From assembly GCA_934320655.1 (NCBI GenBank), contig CAKRFN010000006.1:1-64000 (forward strand): DNA of 64,000 nucleotides, read 5' to 3'. Positions 24,786 to 34,056 of the stretch are shown here, in pieces. The position numbers and the translations under genes are program-made. This DNA is from an uncultured Eubacterium sp. (GTDB lineage: Bacteria; Bacillota; Clostridia; Lachnospirales; Lachnospiraceae). Position 1 is the stretch's first letter, and each line of letters begins with the position of its first letter. Under the pieces are notes generated by a model. The model ran no database searches. It worked only from the letters and a program-made list of their open reading frames with translations, and was not told the DNA's origin.

Positions 24786-26006
24786 TTATTGTGTCGTTGT
24801 AGTATCTGTCTCCGCCGGTGCATCAAAATTGTCACTGGCGATCGTTCCACCCTGCACCGCCTCCGGATTGTCTCCGTGGTCTAACGTGATGCCATAATTG
24901 GTCGTGATCAGGTTACTGTAATTGATAACTGTTCCTGACGGCACGTATTCGGTGTCATTGTAGAGATAACGGTGCAATGCGCGAACATTATTCTCCAAGT
25001 CGGCACAGATCACGACATCTCCCTTGCTGCCACCGAGTCTTGCCGGATATTTACTGAACGGGAATCCGGTCGAATCCGCGAGTTCATAGCTGAACATGCT
25101 GGACGCAAGGCGGATAATGTCCATATTGGTATAATTGGTACTGATCTCAGGAAATACCTGATTGATGATCTTGTTGATCGTCGCGAGATCTGACTTCTTT
25201 GCTTTCTTTACGACCTCGTTGATGACCTCACGCTGACGCTCCGCACGTGCAAAATCGCTGCCCGCAGTCGAACGGATACGCGCATAGGCGGTCGCCTGCG
25301 TACCGTTGAGCGTCTGCATACCAGTCGTTGTCAGATGCACCGGTGTATCTCCGGTCGCTTTTGCAGTCGTGTCAATATGGTGGTTGATGTATTTTAATTC
25401 TGCGGCATCGACATCGATATCCACACCGCCGAGCATATTGACGACATCTGTCACAACCTTGAAATCCACAGTGATGTAATGCTCAATGTCCAGATCCAGG
25501 CTGGCATTCAGCATATTACATGCCTGTGTCGCGCCTCCGATCGCAAACGCGCGGTTTGCCTTGTGGAAATTCGGCGATGTATCACGGTTGATATCGGTAT
25601 CGAGGAACGTATCGCGGTATATGGATACGAGCTTTACTTCCTTGGTGTCATTGTTGATGCTGGCGATCATGATCACATCGGAATTACCGGAATCGGCGTG
25701 TCCGTTGAAATAGTTGTCTACACCGAACAACGCGACATCCTCGTATCCCTTCATGATCTCTATGGTCTCATCCTCCAACTGATCCTCGTTGGTAGTCATA
25801 TCTTCCTGTGTATTATCATTGGTGTTTGCAGGCGGATCTTTTTCTATTTTATTCAATGCCTGCCAGACATATAACATGCCGAGTACAATTAACAGTACCA
25901 GTACTTCTACGACCAGCAGGATGATCTTGCGTTTTTTTCTCTTTTTCTTTAACAGCTTCTTCTGTTCTCTGGGATCCAGCGTACTTTGCTGATTCTTCTT
26001 GCTCAT
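24786..26006 (-). CDS. LytR-CpsA-Psr (LCP) family wall-glycopolymer ligase
   Basis: 406 residues. Basic N-terminus (K-K-R-K-K-R-K), one transmembrane helix (about 28-49), an acidic linker, then the LCP domain with D-N-Y-F, the S-I-Y-R-D-T motif, a V-D-F-K-V-V-T-D segment and the arginine-rich A-R-I-R-S... E-R-Q-R-E segment that binds polyprenyl-pyrophosphate. LCP enzymes transfer undecaprenyl-linked glycans onto peptidoglycan outside the cell. It follows glycan-assembly genes and has its own promoter, so it likely attaches the polymer those genes make. Confidence 0.88.
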   Translation of the reverse strand: MSKKNQQSTLDPREQKKLLKKKRKKRKIILLVVEVLVLLIVLGMLYVWQALNKIEKDPPANTNDNTQEDMTTNEDQLEDETIEIMKGYEDVALFGVDNYFNGHADSGNSDVIMIASINNDTKEVKLVSIYRDTFLDTDINRDTSPNFHKANRAFAIGGATQACNMLNASLDLDIEHYITVDFKVVTDVVNMLGGVDIDVDAAELKYINHHIDTTAKATGDTPVHLTTTGMQTLNGTQATAYARIRSTAGSDFARAERQREVINEVVKKAKKSDLATINKIINQVFPEISTNYTNMDIIRLASSMFSYELADSTGFPFSKYPARLGGSKGDVVICADLENNVRALHRYLYNDTEYVPSGTVINYSNLITTNYGITLDHGDNPEAVQGGTIASDNFDAPAETDTTTTQ

Positions 26007-26112
26007 GACGGCTCCTTCGTATTTTTATTTGTCCTGTGATAATCCCCTAACCTACAGAACCTGCCACTGGCAGTTTCTTGCGGATGCATGGCAACGTAAA
26101 CTAAACATCACA

Positions 26113-26141
26113 ATTTTAGTCTAATTCGCAGGATCTGTCAA
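26113..26141 (-). promoter_or_regulatory. Sigma-A promoter of the LCP gene
   Basis: TTGACA (26136-26141), 17 bp, TAAAAT (26113-26118) on the minus strand. The -35 box overlaps the stop region of the upstream zinc-ribbon gene. The leader of about 100 nt contains CTGCC-N3-GGCAG. Confidence 0.7.
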
Positions 26142-26359
26142 TCGTCCATTTTCGATTTTTGCGAATGATTCTTTGCATGGATGTAGCACCAGCTCTGTAC
26201 ATAGTCTGTGCGCTCCTGTTCACTCATCCCCGCATATGTCTCATAATCCAGTTTTGTCAGCTCCATGACTGTATTGCCGCACCGGTGGCACTCCACATCC
26301 TTGCGGCGCGATACCGTCCGCAGCCATCCGCATTCCGGACAGATGTATATCTTCAGCAT
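26138..26359 (-). CDS. Small zinc-ribbon protein of unknown function
   Basis: 73 residues from the ATG at 26359, chosen for GAGGAG upstream. Two Cys pairs (C-P-E-C near residue 7 and C-H-R-C near 25) make a rubredoxin-like zinc ribbon. The rest is charged, with Y-E-T-Y and W-C-Y-I-H. No known function. It lies 41 bp after a glycosyltransferase gene and may simply ride in that operon. Confidence 0.6.
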   Translation of the reverse strand: MLKIYICPECGWLRTVSRRKDVECHRCGNTVMELTKLDYETYAGMSEQERTDYVQSWCYIHAKNHSQKSKMDD

Positions 26360-26400
26360 CGTTGCTCCTCTTTTTTGTTCCCTCTGTGTATGATCTGCGG

Positions 26401-27153
26401 CTATGAGCCGTAATATTTTTTCACTCCATGCCATGCATAAGAGCACAGATAATACATGCTTTTTATAATTCCAAATCCCATCAGCCGGTACACACCGTAC
26501 TGCATCTGTGCAGACCGCAGCTTATTGCGCGATTTTCCGCCCTCGCTCAGCCGGCAGTGCAGGTACGGCTCATCGATGCCGACTGCCGCACCGTAGGCTT
26601 TCAACACCTGCAGCCAGAGAATGTAGTCCTCGTGCAGCTCCGCATGGCTCATGTAAAACTCCTTTGCGATGTCGGTACGCATCACGACCGATCCGCAGGG
26701 AATCACATTTGTGTACAGCAGTTGTTCATAAGTCACGCGCTCCGGCACACGGATCGTGCGTCCGGTCGGTGTGCCATCCGCTTCATGCAGTTGGCGGGCA
26801 CTGTAGCACAGCGGTGCTCCGGTGCGCTCAAGCAGCGTGAGCTGTGCGGCGAGTTTGTCTGGCTCCCACCAGTCGTCCGCATCGAGAAATGCGATATATT
26901 TGCCGCGCGCCATCCGTATGCCACGGTTTCTCGTCTCCGCGACCCCGCAGTTGTACTCATTTTCCACATATCTGACTGCCGGATCACGCGCAAAGTCCTC
27001 CATGACAATGTGCGTGTGATCGCTGCTGCAATCGTTGATCACGATGATCTCCCGCTCGTCCTCCGCGACGCCTTCCTGCTCTAACGCGGAACGGACAGCA
27101 TTGGCGATATATTTTTGGGCATTATATGCCGGTATAATAACTGATACGAGCAT
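26401..27153 (-). CDS. Family 2 glycosyltransferase
   Basis: 250 residues, GT-A fold. Seen: V-S-V-I-I-P-A-Y-N at the N-terminus, N-D-C-S-S-D, then A-R-G-K-Y-I-A-F-L-D-A-D-D as the DXD metal site, and later a histidine/glutamate E-D-Y-I-L-W motif. It adds a sugar to a lipid-linked or polymeric glycan, donor unknown. It starts 27 bp after the polyprenyl-phosphate sugar transferase, which would begin the same glycan. Confidence 0.85.
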   Translation of the reverse strand: MLVSVIIPAYNAQKYIANAVRSALEQEGVAEDEREIIVINDCSSDHTHIVMEDFARDPAVRYVENEYNCGVAETRNRGIRMARGKYIAFLDADDWWEPDKLAAQLTLLERTGAPLCYSARQLHEADGTPTGRTIRVPERVTYEQLLYTNVIPCGSVVMRTDIAKEFYMSHAELHEDYILWLQVLKAYGAAVGIDEPYLHCRLSEGGKSRNKLRSAQMQYGVYRLMGFGIIKSMYYLCSYAWHGVKKYYGS

Positions 27154-27180
27154 CTGTATCTCCTACCTGACCGTGGGCAT

Positions 27181-28542
27181 TCACTGTAACGCCGTCGTCT
27201 GCGAATCGTCCACGCCCTCTGATTTTTCTTTCTGGAACAGGATCTTTACCGTGAGGAAACACAGCTTGACATCGAGCCAGAATGAATATTCTTCGATATA
27301 AGTCAGATCGAGCTTGAGCTTGTCATAGGGTACGGTATTGTACTGCCCGTAAACCTGCGCGTATCCGGTCAGACCCGCCTTCATTTTCAGACGGAATTTG
27401 AACTCGGGAATGCTCTCCTCATACTGCTCAAAGATCTCCCTCCGCTCCGGTCTGGGACCGACAACGGACATCTCACCCTTTAGGATATTGAACAACTGAG
27501 GCAGCTCGTCAAAATGCGTGCGCCTGATGATGTGTCCCACCGGTGTGATACGGTCATCATTTGCAGACGCGAGTCTCGCACCCTCTTCCTCCGATTCCAC
27601 GATCATACTGCGGAATTTGAGGATCTGGAACGGCTTACCATCCTTCGTAATACGTTCCTGCGTATAAAAAATCGGACCGTGGTCATATGCCTTGATCGCA
27701 ATCATAATGATCAGCATGATCGGCGAAAGGATGACACATGCGACCAACGAGATCACAATGTCCATCAGACGCTTAAAAAAGCGCTCCCCGATCGTCAATC
27801 CGTTGTTCCGGCTCAGCATCAGGATACTGTCAAACAGATCGATCCTGTCCGATCCGGTGATGATAATATCAGAAATCTTCGGAATGCTGTAGCAGCGGAT
27901 CTCATGCCAGTAACAGAATTTTAAAAACTGGTTGCGTTCATGCGACGGAATATCCCCGATAATAATCGTATCGTATTCCTTGATTTTTTCTAAGATTGCA
28001 TCCATGCCCGCATCCAGACGGATCGTCTCACGGATCTGATAACGGTCCTGTCTCGAATCCAGCTTAGAAATCAGGTTTTGTGGACTGATGTCTCCATAGA
28101 TCAGCAACATCTGATGCGGTGGATAAATCTTTGCATATAAATGTCTGGTGAGCAGCGTCCACAGAATCGCCAGCCCCGCCTCTATGATAACCAGATAGAC
28201 AAAGTGCTCCAGATGCGTTCCGAACCGCCACAAACCCAGCAATGCCAGCTGCAGGTACGCAGCTACATTCTGGAAAAAGATCGCGAGTGCCTGTCCATAC
28301 AGCGCATCCATATTTCTCAGGTATCCGACCTTGAATCCGCCGAATATTTTTAAAAACAGTACACAATACAGTGCATACAGCGCGATGATCGCCCAGTTTC
28401 CACGCCGATAGTATTTGACCAGCACGATATTTGCATAGATATTGTACCACTGCCATGCGTATATCGCTGTCTGGGCTGCGACAAACAGCACGCTCGCCCA
28501 GAACATAAATATCCGCTTGTACTGATAGTGTTTATTTTCCAT
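27181..28542 (-). CDS. Undecaprenyl-phosphate sugar phosphotransferase (polyprenyl glycosylphosphotransferase)
   Basis: 453 residues. Four to five N-terminal transmembrane helices, a cytosolic domain around residues 140-250, then one hydrophobic helix and the catalytic PglC/WbaP-type domain: K-R-L-M-D-I, F-R-S-M, a D-E-L-P-Q-L-F-N-I-L-K-G motif and V-G-P-R-P-E-R. It transfers a sugar-1-phosphate to undecaprenyl phosphate and so starts a surface glycan. Lies between the HPr-like gene and the GT2 gene. The sugar cannot be told from sequence. Confidence 0.88.
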   Translation of the reverse strand: MENKHYQYKRIFMFWASVLFVAAQTAIYAWQWYNIYANIVLVKYYRRGNWAIIALYALYCVLFLKIFGGFKVGYLRNMDALYGQALAIFFQNVAAYLQLALLGLWRFGTHLEHFVYLVIIEAGLAILWTLLTRHLYAKIYPPHQMLLIYGDISPQNLISKLDSRQDRYQIRETIRLDAGMDAILEKIKEYDTIIIGDIPSHERNQFLKFCYWHEIRCYSIPKISDIIITGSDRIDLFDSILMLSRNNGLTIGERFFKRLMDIVISLVACVILSPIMLIIMIAIKAYDHGPIFYTQERITKDGKPFQILKFRSMIVESEEEGARLASANDDRITPVGHIIRRTHFDELPQLFNILKGEMSVVGPRPERREIFEQYEESIPEFKFRLKMKAGLTGYAQVYGQYNTVPYDKLKLDLTYIEEYSFWLDVKLCFLTVKILFQKEKSEGVDDSQTTALQ

Positions 28543-28598
28543 TTTTCTGCTCCTTTAGTATCCCCGAAGCTTCCCCTTTCGTGAGACTGCAAGGCCGA

Positions 28599-28862
28599 TT
28601 ATTCGCCCAGCCCGCTCTCCACGACTGCAACAACCGCAGCCAGTGCCTCGATCTCATCCTCACCCTCGCACTCAAATTCCAGCTCCGTGCCGCATTTGAT
28701 ACATGCGCCGAGGACACTCAGCACGCTCTTAGCATTTGCCTCGTCGTCCCCGTAGTGAAAATAGACTCTGCTCTTATATTTTACTGCCTCATTACACAGT
28801 ACCCCCGCCGGACGCAGATGCAGACCGGTCGGATTTTTTACGATTACTTTCTGATGAACCAT
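28599..28862 (-). CDS. HPr-family phosphocarrier protein
   Basis: 87 residues, full HPr length. Active-site region G-L-H-L-R-P-A-G with the phosphorylatable His at residue 15 and Arg17. The regulatory serine region N-A-K-S-V-L near residue 46 matches HPr of Firmicutes, so both PTS phosphotransfer and HPr-kinase control are possible. It is not beside ptsI but begins 9 bp after glmM, an unusual place that hints at a role in coordinating amino-sugar or wall synthesis with carbon supply. It may be a second HPr (Crh-like) rather than the general one. Confidence 0.85.
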   Translation of the reverse strand: MVHQKVIVKNPTGLHLRPAGVLCNEAVKYKSRVYFHYGDDEANAKSVLSVLGACIKCGTELEFECEGEDEIEALAAVVAVVESGLGE

Positions 28863-28871
28863 TGTTTGCTC

Positions 28872-30221
28872 CTATAGCATTGTATTCGTGATCAACTCTG
28901 CCAGCGCACGTGCCTCTTTCTCGATCTGTGCCTGATCCTTTCCCTCGATCATGACACGCACGAGCGGCTCTGTGCCGGACGGACGTATGAGCACTCTGCC
29001 CTCTCCGTTAAATTTCTGTTCGAGTTCCTCAATCGCATGCGCAATCTCGGTGTACTCCATAAAATGTTCCTTTTTGTGGTTCGGCACCTTTGCATTGACC
29101 AGTGCCTGCGGATAAATCTCCATGATCTGTGCCAGCTTCGACAGCGGCTCCTTTGTCTCTACCATGACTTCGAGCAGATGCAGCGCGCTCAGCAGACCGT
29201 CTCCGGTCGTATTGTCATCCAAAAAGATGATATGTCCGCTCTGCTCTCCACCGATATTATAGCCATTTTCCAGCATATTCTCCAAAACGTACCGGTCTCC
29301 GACCTTCGTCTTTTCCGCATGCAGCCCCTCGCGCTCACACATCGTGAAAAATCCCAGATTGGACATGACGGTCACAACAATCGTGTCCTTTTTGAGTGTG
29401 CCTTTGCGCTTCATATGGCTGCCGCAGATCGCCAGCAGCTTGTCGCCATCCACAATCGTACCGTTCTCGTCGACAGCGAGCAGACGGTCAGCATCCCCAT
29501 CAAACGCGAGTCCGACATCCGCCTTTTCATAGACGACACGCGCCTGCAATTCTCCCATGTGGGTAGAACCGCAGTTCGCATTGATGTTCGTTCCGTCCGG
29601 ATCAGTATGCAGCGGAATCAGATCTGCGCCGAGCTGCCGCAGGGTCTGTACGGAAGTCTGGTAAGAGGCTCCCTCCGCGCAGTCGACCACAATGCGCAGC
29701 CCGCTCAGATCCACCGGTACGCATTCCTTCATAAAACGGATATATTCATCCTGCAGGTCAAAGCGGTACTCCACCCTGCCGATACCGGAGCCGGTCGGCA
29801 GCTGTATGCCTGCCATATTGTTGTTGATCAGCTCCTCGATCTCATCCTCCAGCTGATCCGGCAGCTTGTAGCCCTCGCCGTTAAAAAATTTGATGCCGTT
29901 GAATTCCATCGGGTTGTGCGATGCCGAGATCACGACGCCCGCATCTACCTTGTGCTTGCGCGTGAGATAGGCAACTGCCGGTGTCGGCAGCACCCCGACA
30001 TGAACCGCATCCGCTCCGACCGAGCAGATACCAGCTACCAGTGCATTTGCCAGCATTCCGCCGGATATTCTTGTATCACAGCCTACGAGGATCGTAGGTT
30101 TATGTGCTTTCTCTTTTGTCAGAACATAAGCTCCTGCCTGACCGAGCTTCATTGCCAGCTCGATCGTGAGCTCTGCGCCCGCTACACCGCGCACGCCGTC
30201 TGTGCCAAATAATCTGGCCAT
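28872..30221 (-). CDS. glmM: Phosphoglucosamine mutase
   Basis: 449 residues. M-A-R-L-F-G-T-D-G-V-R-G start, catalytic serine loop I-S-A-S-H-N-P-M, metal site D-G-D-A-D-R and the phosphate loop R-P-S-G-T-E-P near the C-terminus. It converts glucosamine-6-phosphate to glucosamine-1-phosphate on the way to UDP-GlcNAc. Downstream of cdaA-cdaR as in many Firmicutes, where GlmM also binds and inhibits CdaA. Confidence 0.97.
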   Translation of the reverse strand: MARLFGTDGVRGVAGAELTIELAMKLGQAGAYVLTKEKAHKPTILVGCDTRISGGMLANALVAGICSVGADAVHVGVLPTPAVAYLTRKHKVDAGVVISASHNPMEFNGIKFFNGEGYKLPDQLEDEIEELINNNMAGIQLPTGSGIGRVEYRFDLQDEYIRFMKECVPVDLSGLRIVVDCAEGASYQTSVQTLRQLGADLIPLHTDPDGTNINANCGSTHMGELQARVVYEKADVGLAFDGDADRLLAVDENGTIVDGDKLLAICGSHMKRKGTLKKDTIVVTVMSNLGFFTMCEREGLHAEKTKVGDRYVLENMLENGYNIGGEQSGHIIFLDDNTTGDGLLSALHLLEVMVETKEPLSKLAQIMEIYPQALVNAKVPNHKKEHFMEYTEIAHAIEELEQKFNGEGRVLIRPSGTEPLVRVMIEGKDQAQIEKEARALAELITNTML

Positions 30222-30271
30222 GTATCATTCCTCCGAATCATTAAGTTCTATATGAAAGTTTTATAAAAATC

Positions 30272-31618
30272 TTATATCTGTTCATCCGTGTCTGACTCAT
30301 CCGTCTCTGACGGATCATCCACCGGTTCATCCGTACCCGGATCCTCCGGCGTATCCGGCGGATCCTCCTGTACTTCACTCACCGTCACACTCACCGTCAC
30401 CGGCTCGTGATAAATATTTTCATCCAGATCAAGCACGAGTTCTACCTCATGTGTGCCCGGTGTGAGCTGTCCAGCATCAATGCTGGCTACGATGGATGAC
30501 GTATCGAGCGCCGCCATATCCGACTCCACACCGCTGAGCGCGACGCGGATCACAGAAGCGTCAAACGTCAGCTTGTAGCCCTCCGGCAGATTCAGCACCT
30601 GTACGGACGACGGGAAGATATTCACTGTCTTAGTCGCAAGCCGCGCGATATGCACGGTGACTGTGACCTTCGAATCACTCTTATCTGCCATCGTAACCCC
30701 GCTCGGCAGATATTCGGACACATCGATCACCTGCGTGATGTCATCCCTTGCACCGCTGATATCCAGCGCGGATTCCGGAATATTGACCATCGTCACGCTG
30801 TTGAGTGATGCAGCCGTTCCCTTAATCGCGATCGTCTTTGGTTCGTACTCCATATCCATATATGCGTAACCGTCCGCCGGTGTGCCCGTCACGTTAAACA
30901 TGAGCGAAACATCCTTGATATCGAGAATGCGCACGGTCACGGTCACGGTAGACATGTTGAGTGTCAGATTATTTTTATCCACGACATTGCCATCCGCATC
31001 ATACAATACCGGTATCACGCTGGCTACGACATCCTCTGTCATATTCGTGACATCGATGCTCGCCGTCACATGATCGATCTGGCTCACTACCGACTGCGGT
31101 CCTGAGACTTTCAACAGGTTCGGGGACACAGTCACTTCACCCAATGCGCAGCCATCCGGCAGCGTACCGGTCGTATCCACAGTGACGATATACTGCTGCT
31201 GTGCCAGCTCATCGAGCGCGATCTCGAGATTCTGTGTCGCTTTGCTGATCGTCACCAGACTGCTGTAGCGCAGCGCCGTCACCTCGATCGGCACCTTTCC
31301 GATGCCGGTCTCATTGTCGATCGCCGCATTTTCCATATTGGCTACTGCCTTAAAGTCCGTGTTGCTCAGTTTTTCCAGATAAGACCTCTTGGCTGTAACA
31401 GTAAATACAATCGTATTCGTGTCATCCAGTACCTCAAAATACTTGCCCTGTCCGGTCAGGTAGTCTGCATTTTCTATCACGACTGACGCGCTGAAACGCT
31501 GCGAGAGCTTGGGATCGTCAATATTGACCACGACAAGCCACAAAATAACCGCAAACAGCGCCGCTAAGAGCTTGAGTCCAAAGTTATTCGTTATGACTTT
31601 CCACACTCTTCTGACCAT
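30272..31618 (-). CDS. cdaR: CdaR, YbbR-domain regulator of diadenylate cyclase
   Basis: 448 residues. One N-terminal transmembrane helix (L-K-L-L-A-A-L-F-A-V-I-L-W), then four YbbR-like beta domains outside the membrane (repeating V-S-G-P/V-T-G-T-P/I-K-G-T-A and L-S-G-V units), ending in a low-complexity tail of D, E, P and T. CdaR binds CdaA and modulates c-di-AMP production. The start overlaps the end of cdaA by 35 bp. Confidence 0.92.
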   Translation of the reverse strand: MVRRVWKVITNNFGLKLLAALFAVILWLVVVNIDDPKLSQRFSASVVIENADYLTGQGKYFEVLDDTNTIVFTVTAKRSYLEKLSNTDFKAVANMENAAIDNETGIGKVPIEVTALRYSSLVTISKATQNLEIALDELAQQQYIVTVDTTGTLPDGCALGEVTVSPNLLKVSGPQSVVSQIDHVTASIDVTNMTEDVVASVIPVLYDADGNVVDKNNLTLNMSTVTVTVRILDIKDVSLMFNVTGTPADGYAYMDMEYEPKTIAIKGTAASLNSVTMVNIPESALDISGARDDITQVIDVSEYLPSGVTMADKSDSKVTVTVHIARLATKTVNIFPSSVQVLNLPEGYKLTFDASVIRVALSGVESDMAALDTSSIVASIDAGQLTPGTHEVELVLDLDENIYHEPVTVSVTVSEVQEDPPDTPEDPGTDEPVDDPSETDESDTDEQI

Positions 31619-32483
31619 GCTCCAACCTCCTCTTTAACTTCTGCAGACGCGACTGTCCGTATCCGGCATCCGCCAGTTCCATGAGCTGCTTTTTCAGAGC
31701 TTCGTTATCCAGCCCGCGTATAATCACGCCGCCGATCGCTGTCGATACCGCCCCTGTCTCCTCTGACACGATAATCGTGAGCGAATCACTGACCTCACTG
31801 ATACCGACTGCCGCACGGTGTCTCGTGCCGAGCTCCTTATCCAGCTCCATATTGTCTGACAGCGGCAGATAGCAGGTCGCAGAGACGATCCGGTCTCCGC
31901 GCACAATGACTGCACCGTCGTGTAACGGTGTGTTTTTCTCAAATATATTGATGAGCAGCTGGCTCGATACGAGTGAATCGAGTGCAATTCCGGTTCGCTC
32001 ATATTCCCCGAGCACAATATCCTTTTCTACGACGATCAGTGCTCCGGTCTTTACCTTCGCCATCTCAAAGGTTCCTTTGACAAGTTCATTGACCGTTCGC
32101 TCCGAAAAACGCTTGACCGCGCGGTCGATGTCCCAGCTAAACATACCGAACAGCCGCTTTCTGCCGAGCTGGTCCAACGCTCTGCGCAGTTCGGGCTGAA
32201 AGATTACCGCGAGTGCAATAATGCCGACGTTGATCAGTCTGCTCGCCAGCCACAGAATCGTGTTCATCTGGAACAGCGCTGCGAGCAGTACAAACAAAGC
32301 AATGATGATGATACCTTTAAACAGCACCCACGCCCGCGTATTTTTGATCCAGACTAAAATACTGTACAGCAAAAAGGCGATCAGTATGATCTCGACAACA
32401 TCTGTCGGCGTCACTGACGGAATATTCAGCCAGAATAAATATTTATCACGAAATGCTACCATTCCGCTTACGATTCCCTGCAC
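31584..32483 (-). CDS. cdaA: Diadenylate cyclase CdaA
   Basis: 299 residues. Three transmembrane helices in the first 100 residues, then a DAC domain with D-G-A near residue 188 and R-H-R near residue 220, the catalytic signatures. It joins two ATP into c-di-AMP, the second messenger for osmotic and cell-wall balance. First of the conserved cdaA-cdaR-glmM set, overlapping cdaR. The C-terminus is basic. Confidence 0.96.
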   Translation of the reverse strand: MQGIVSGMVAFRDKYLFWLNIPSVTPTDVVEIILIAFLLYSILVWIKNTRAWVLFKGIIIIALFVLLAALFQMNTILWLASRLINVGIIALAVIFQPELRRALDQLGRKRLFGMFSWDIDRAVKRFSERTVNELVKGTFEMAKVKTGALIVVEKDIVLGEYERTGIALDSLVSSQLLINIFEKNTPLHDGAVIVRGDRIVSATCYLPLSDNMELDKELGTRHRAAVGISEVSDSLTIIVSEETGAVSTAIGGVIIRGLDNEALKKQLMELADAGYGQSRLQKLKRRLEHGQKSVESHNE

Positions 32484-32516
32484 GTGTGTTCTCCTTTCCG
32501 ATGATGGTTTCGTCTG

Positions 32517-33515
32517 CTAGAAATCCAGCAGATCTTCGTCTATATCCATCTCCTGCGCCAGATCCTTTCGGGAAATCTGCGCATCTTCTCCACTGAATTT
32601 CTGTACTTTCTTGTCCGTACCGGACACATAGATCTTCGGCACAGCCTTTACATAATAGTAATATTCGTCATCCTCAAACTGGACACGCTCTGTCCGCGTA
32701 TAGTCCAGATTGAAAAAGAAAAACTGTAGTACCAGCCCGACCAGCGCACTCACAACCACGCCGAGTATCACGCTGAGCATACTTGTTGCCAGCTTGAGTT
32801 GCAAATCACAGATCAGGGTGAGTACCAGTTGCAGCAGACAGCCCGTGGATATCGCAATGATCCATGCATGGTCGACTGCCAGCCGCCGCAAAAACCACAC
32901 GACGAGCGCTGCCAGCACCAGAATCGCCAGCATCGCGATCATTTCCCGATTGCCGATAAACTGATTCAGCACATCGCTGAACTTCGTGATGATCGAGTCA
33001 TCCTCTGCCATCTCCGCGATTCCGGATGCATTTGCCGCGATACCTGCGAGCAGATAATAGATCACCCCGCCGCATACCATCGCCAGCACCGACACCGGAT
33101 TCTCACAGAGCAGTCCGATCGCGACCGGCATCACATACGGTATATGGAACACAAATGCGAGCGGCATGAGCACCGCATAGTAACTTTTTTTCGGCAAAAA
33201 TCTGAAATACAGCAAAAACATCACGAGCATGACCAGAAAACATACCGCACACGCTGCCAGCGACAACGAATACAGATGCAGCAGCACAAGTGCCACCGCA
33301 AACACGACGATCATGTTGACCGGAAGCAAGGCACACGACAATGCCAGCACCAGAACCAGTGTCATACTGTTGATCCGCGTCATATAGCCCAGCCTTGAGC
33401 GGATCACAAAAAACGTGATAAATGCCAGAATACTCTTGACCACGGGGTACAGATAGATCTCATATCTGCTGCAGAATCCCCGGATCTGTTCTTTTATCTC
33501 CAATAATGCTGTCAT
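32517..33515 (-). CDS. Polytopic membrane protein of unknown function upstream of cdaA
   Basis: 332 residues with about eight to nine hydrophobic helices in the first 250, then a soluble acidic C-terminus with D-D-E-Y-Y-Y-Y-V-K and a final D-I-D-E-D-L-L-D-F. I recognise no catalytic motif. It overlaps the preceding small membrane gene by 4 bp (ATGA) and ends 33 bp before cdaA, so it is probably co-transcribed with the c-di-AMP genes. It could be a transporter-like or scaffold protein, but this cannot be decided from sequence. Confidence 0.8.
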   Translation of the reverse strand: MTALLEIKEQIRGFCSRYEIYLYPVVKSILAFITFFVIRSRLGYMTRINSMTLVLVLALSCALLPVNMIVVFAVALVLLHLYSLSLAACAVCFLVMLVMFLLYFRFLPKKSYYAVLMPLAFVFHIPYVMPVAIGLLCENPVSVLAMVCGGVIYYLLAGIAANASGIAEMAEDDSIITKFSDVLNQFIGNREMIAMLAILVLAALVVWFLRRLAVDHAWIIAISTGCLLQLVLTLICDLQLKLATSMLSVILGVVVSALVGLVLQFFFFNLDYTRTERVQFEDDEYYYYVKAVPKIYVSGTDKKVQKFSGEDAQISRKDLAQEMDIDEDLLDF

Positions 33516-33913
33516 GATTCTCCTCCGTCCCGTTCAAAGCTCGCAATCACTCGTTTCAGGTGGCGGTTGTAGCTTTTCATCTCTTTTTTGGCACGGGTGT
33601 ATTTGATTTGCGCATAGATATATACAGCTATCAGATACAACACGACAAATACGACATACCGCAGCACGATCTTCGTCGCAAACTGCTTTAAGTCCATCGT
33701 GTGGATCGATGTCATGAGCATTTCCATATTACAAACTCCCCACATCAGCAGTATGATACCGTAACAGACGGTGCCGCTGACAAAGGCACTGAGCATATGC
33801 AGCCCTACAAAATCTCCGCGAAAATATTTGACCACGGGAAAATATTCGCTTCCCTTGCGGTCATTGAATGCCTGTAATTGCACCATATGGCGCACGCGCT
33901 CGTTATGAATCAT
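33512..33913 (-). CDS. Small membrane protein of unknown function
   Basis: 133 residues from the ATG at 33913 (GGGGTG just upstream; an ATG four codons earlier is the alternative). It has two hydrophobic helices (about 41-62 and 84-106) and a basic C-terminus (Y-T-R-A-K-K-E-M-K-S-Y-N-R-H). No family recognised. It is translationally coupled to the 332-residue membrane protein, so the two probably work together at the membrane. Confidence 0.7.
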   Translation of the reverse strand: MIHNERVRHMVQLQAFNDRKGSEYFPVVKYFRGDFVGLHMLSAFVSGTVCYGIILLMWGVCNMEMLMTSIHTMDLKQFATKIVLRYVVFVVLYLIAVYIYAQIKYTRAKKEMKSYNRHLKRVIASFERDGGES

Positions 33914-33982
33914 ATTACACCCCATTCTGGTTTATTACATAGTTGTTCGTATTATATCATAGTTTTTAACGAATTACAAAAG

Positions 33983-34010
33983 AAAAAAGCGCCGCTGGTA
34001 AAAACGGCGC
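33983..34010 (-). terminator. Terminator of comFC-yvyF
   Basis: GCGCCG/CGGCGC stem with a 10-nt loop and six T on the minus-strand 3' side, about 50 bp after the yvyF stop. Confidence 0.7.
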
Positions 34011-34056
34011 CCGCTACAAGCTGTGTTTCCTATGTATTTTGCAGATTCTCCGGATC

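Noticed and set aside
29037..30212. Plus-strand open frame (391 codons) opposite glmM
   Set aside because: Antisense shadow of glmM; no family resemblance and no start signal.
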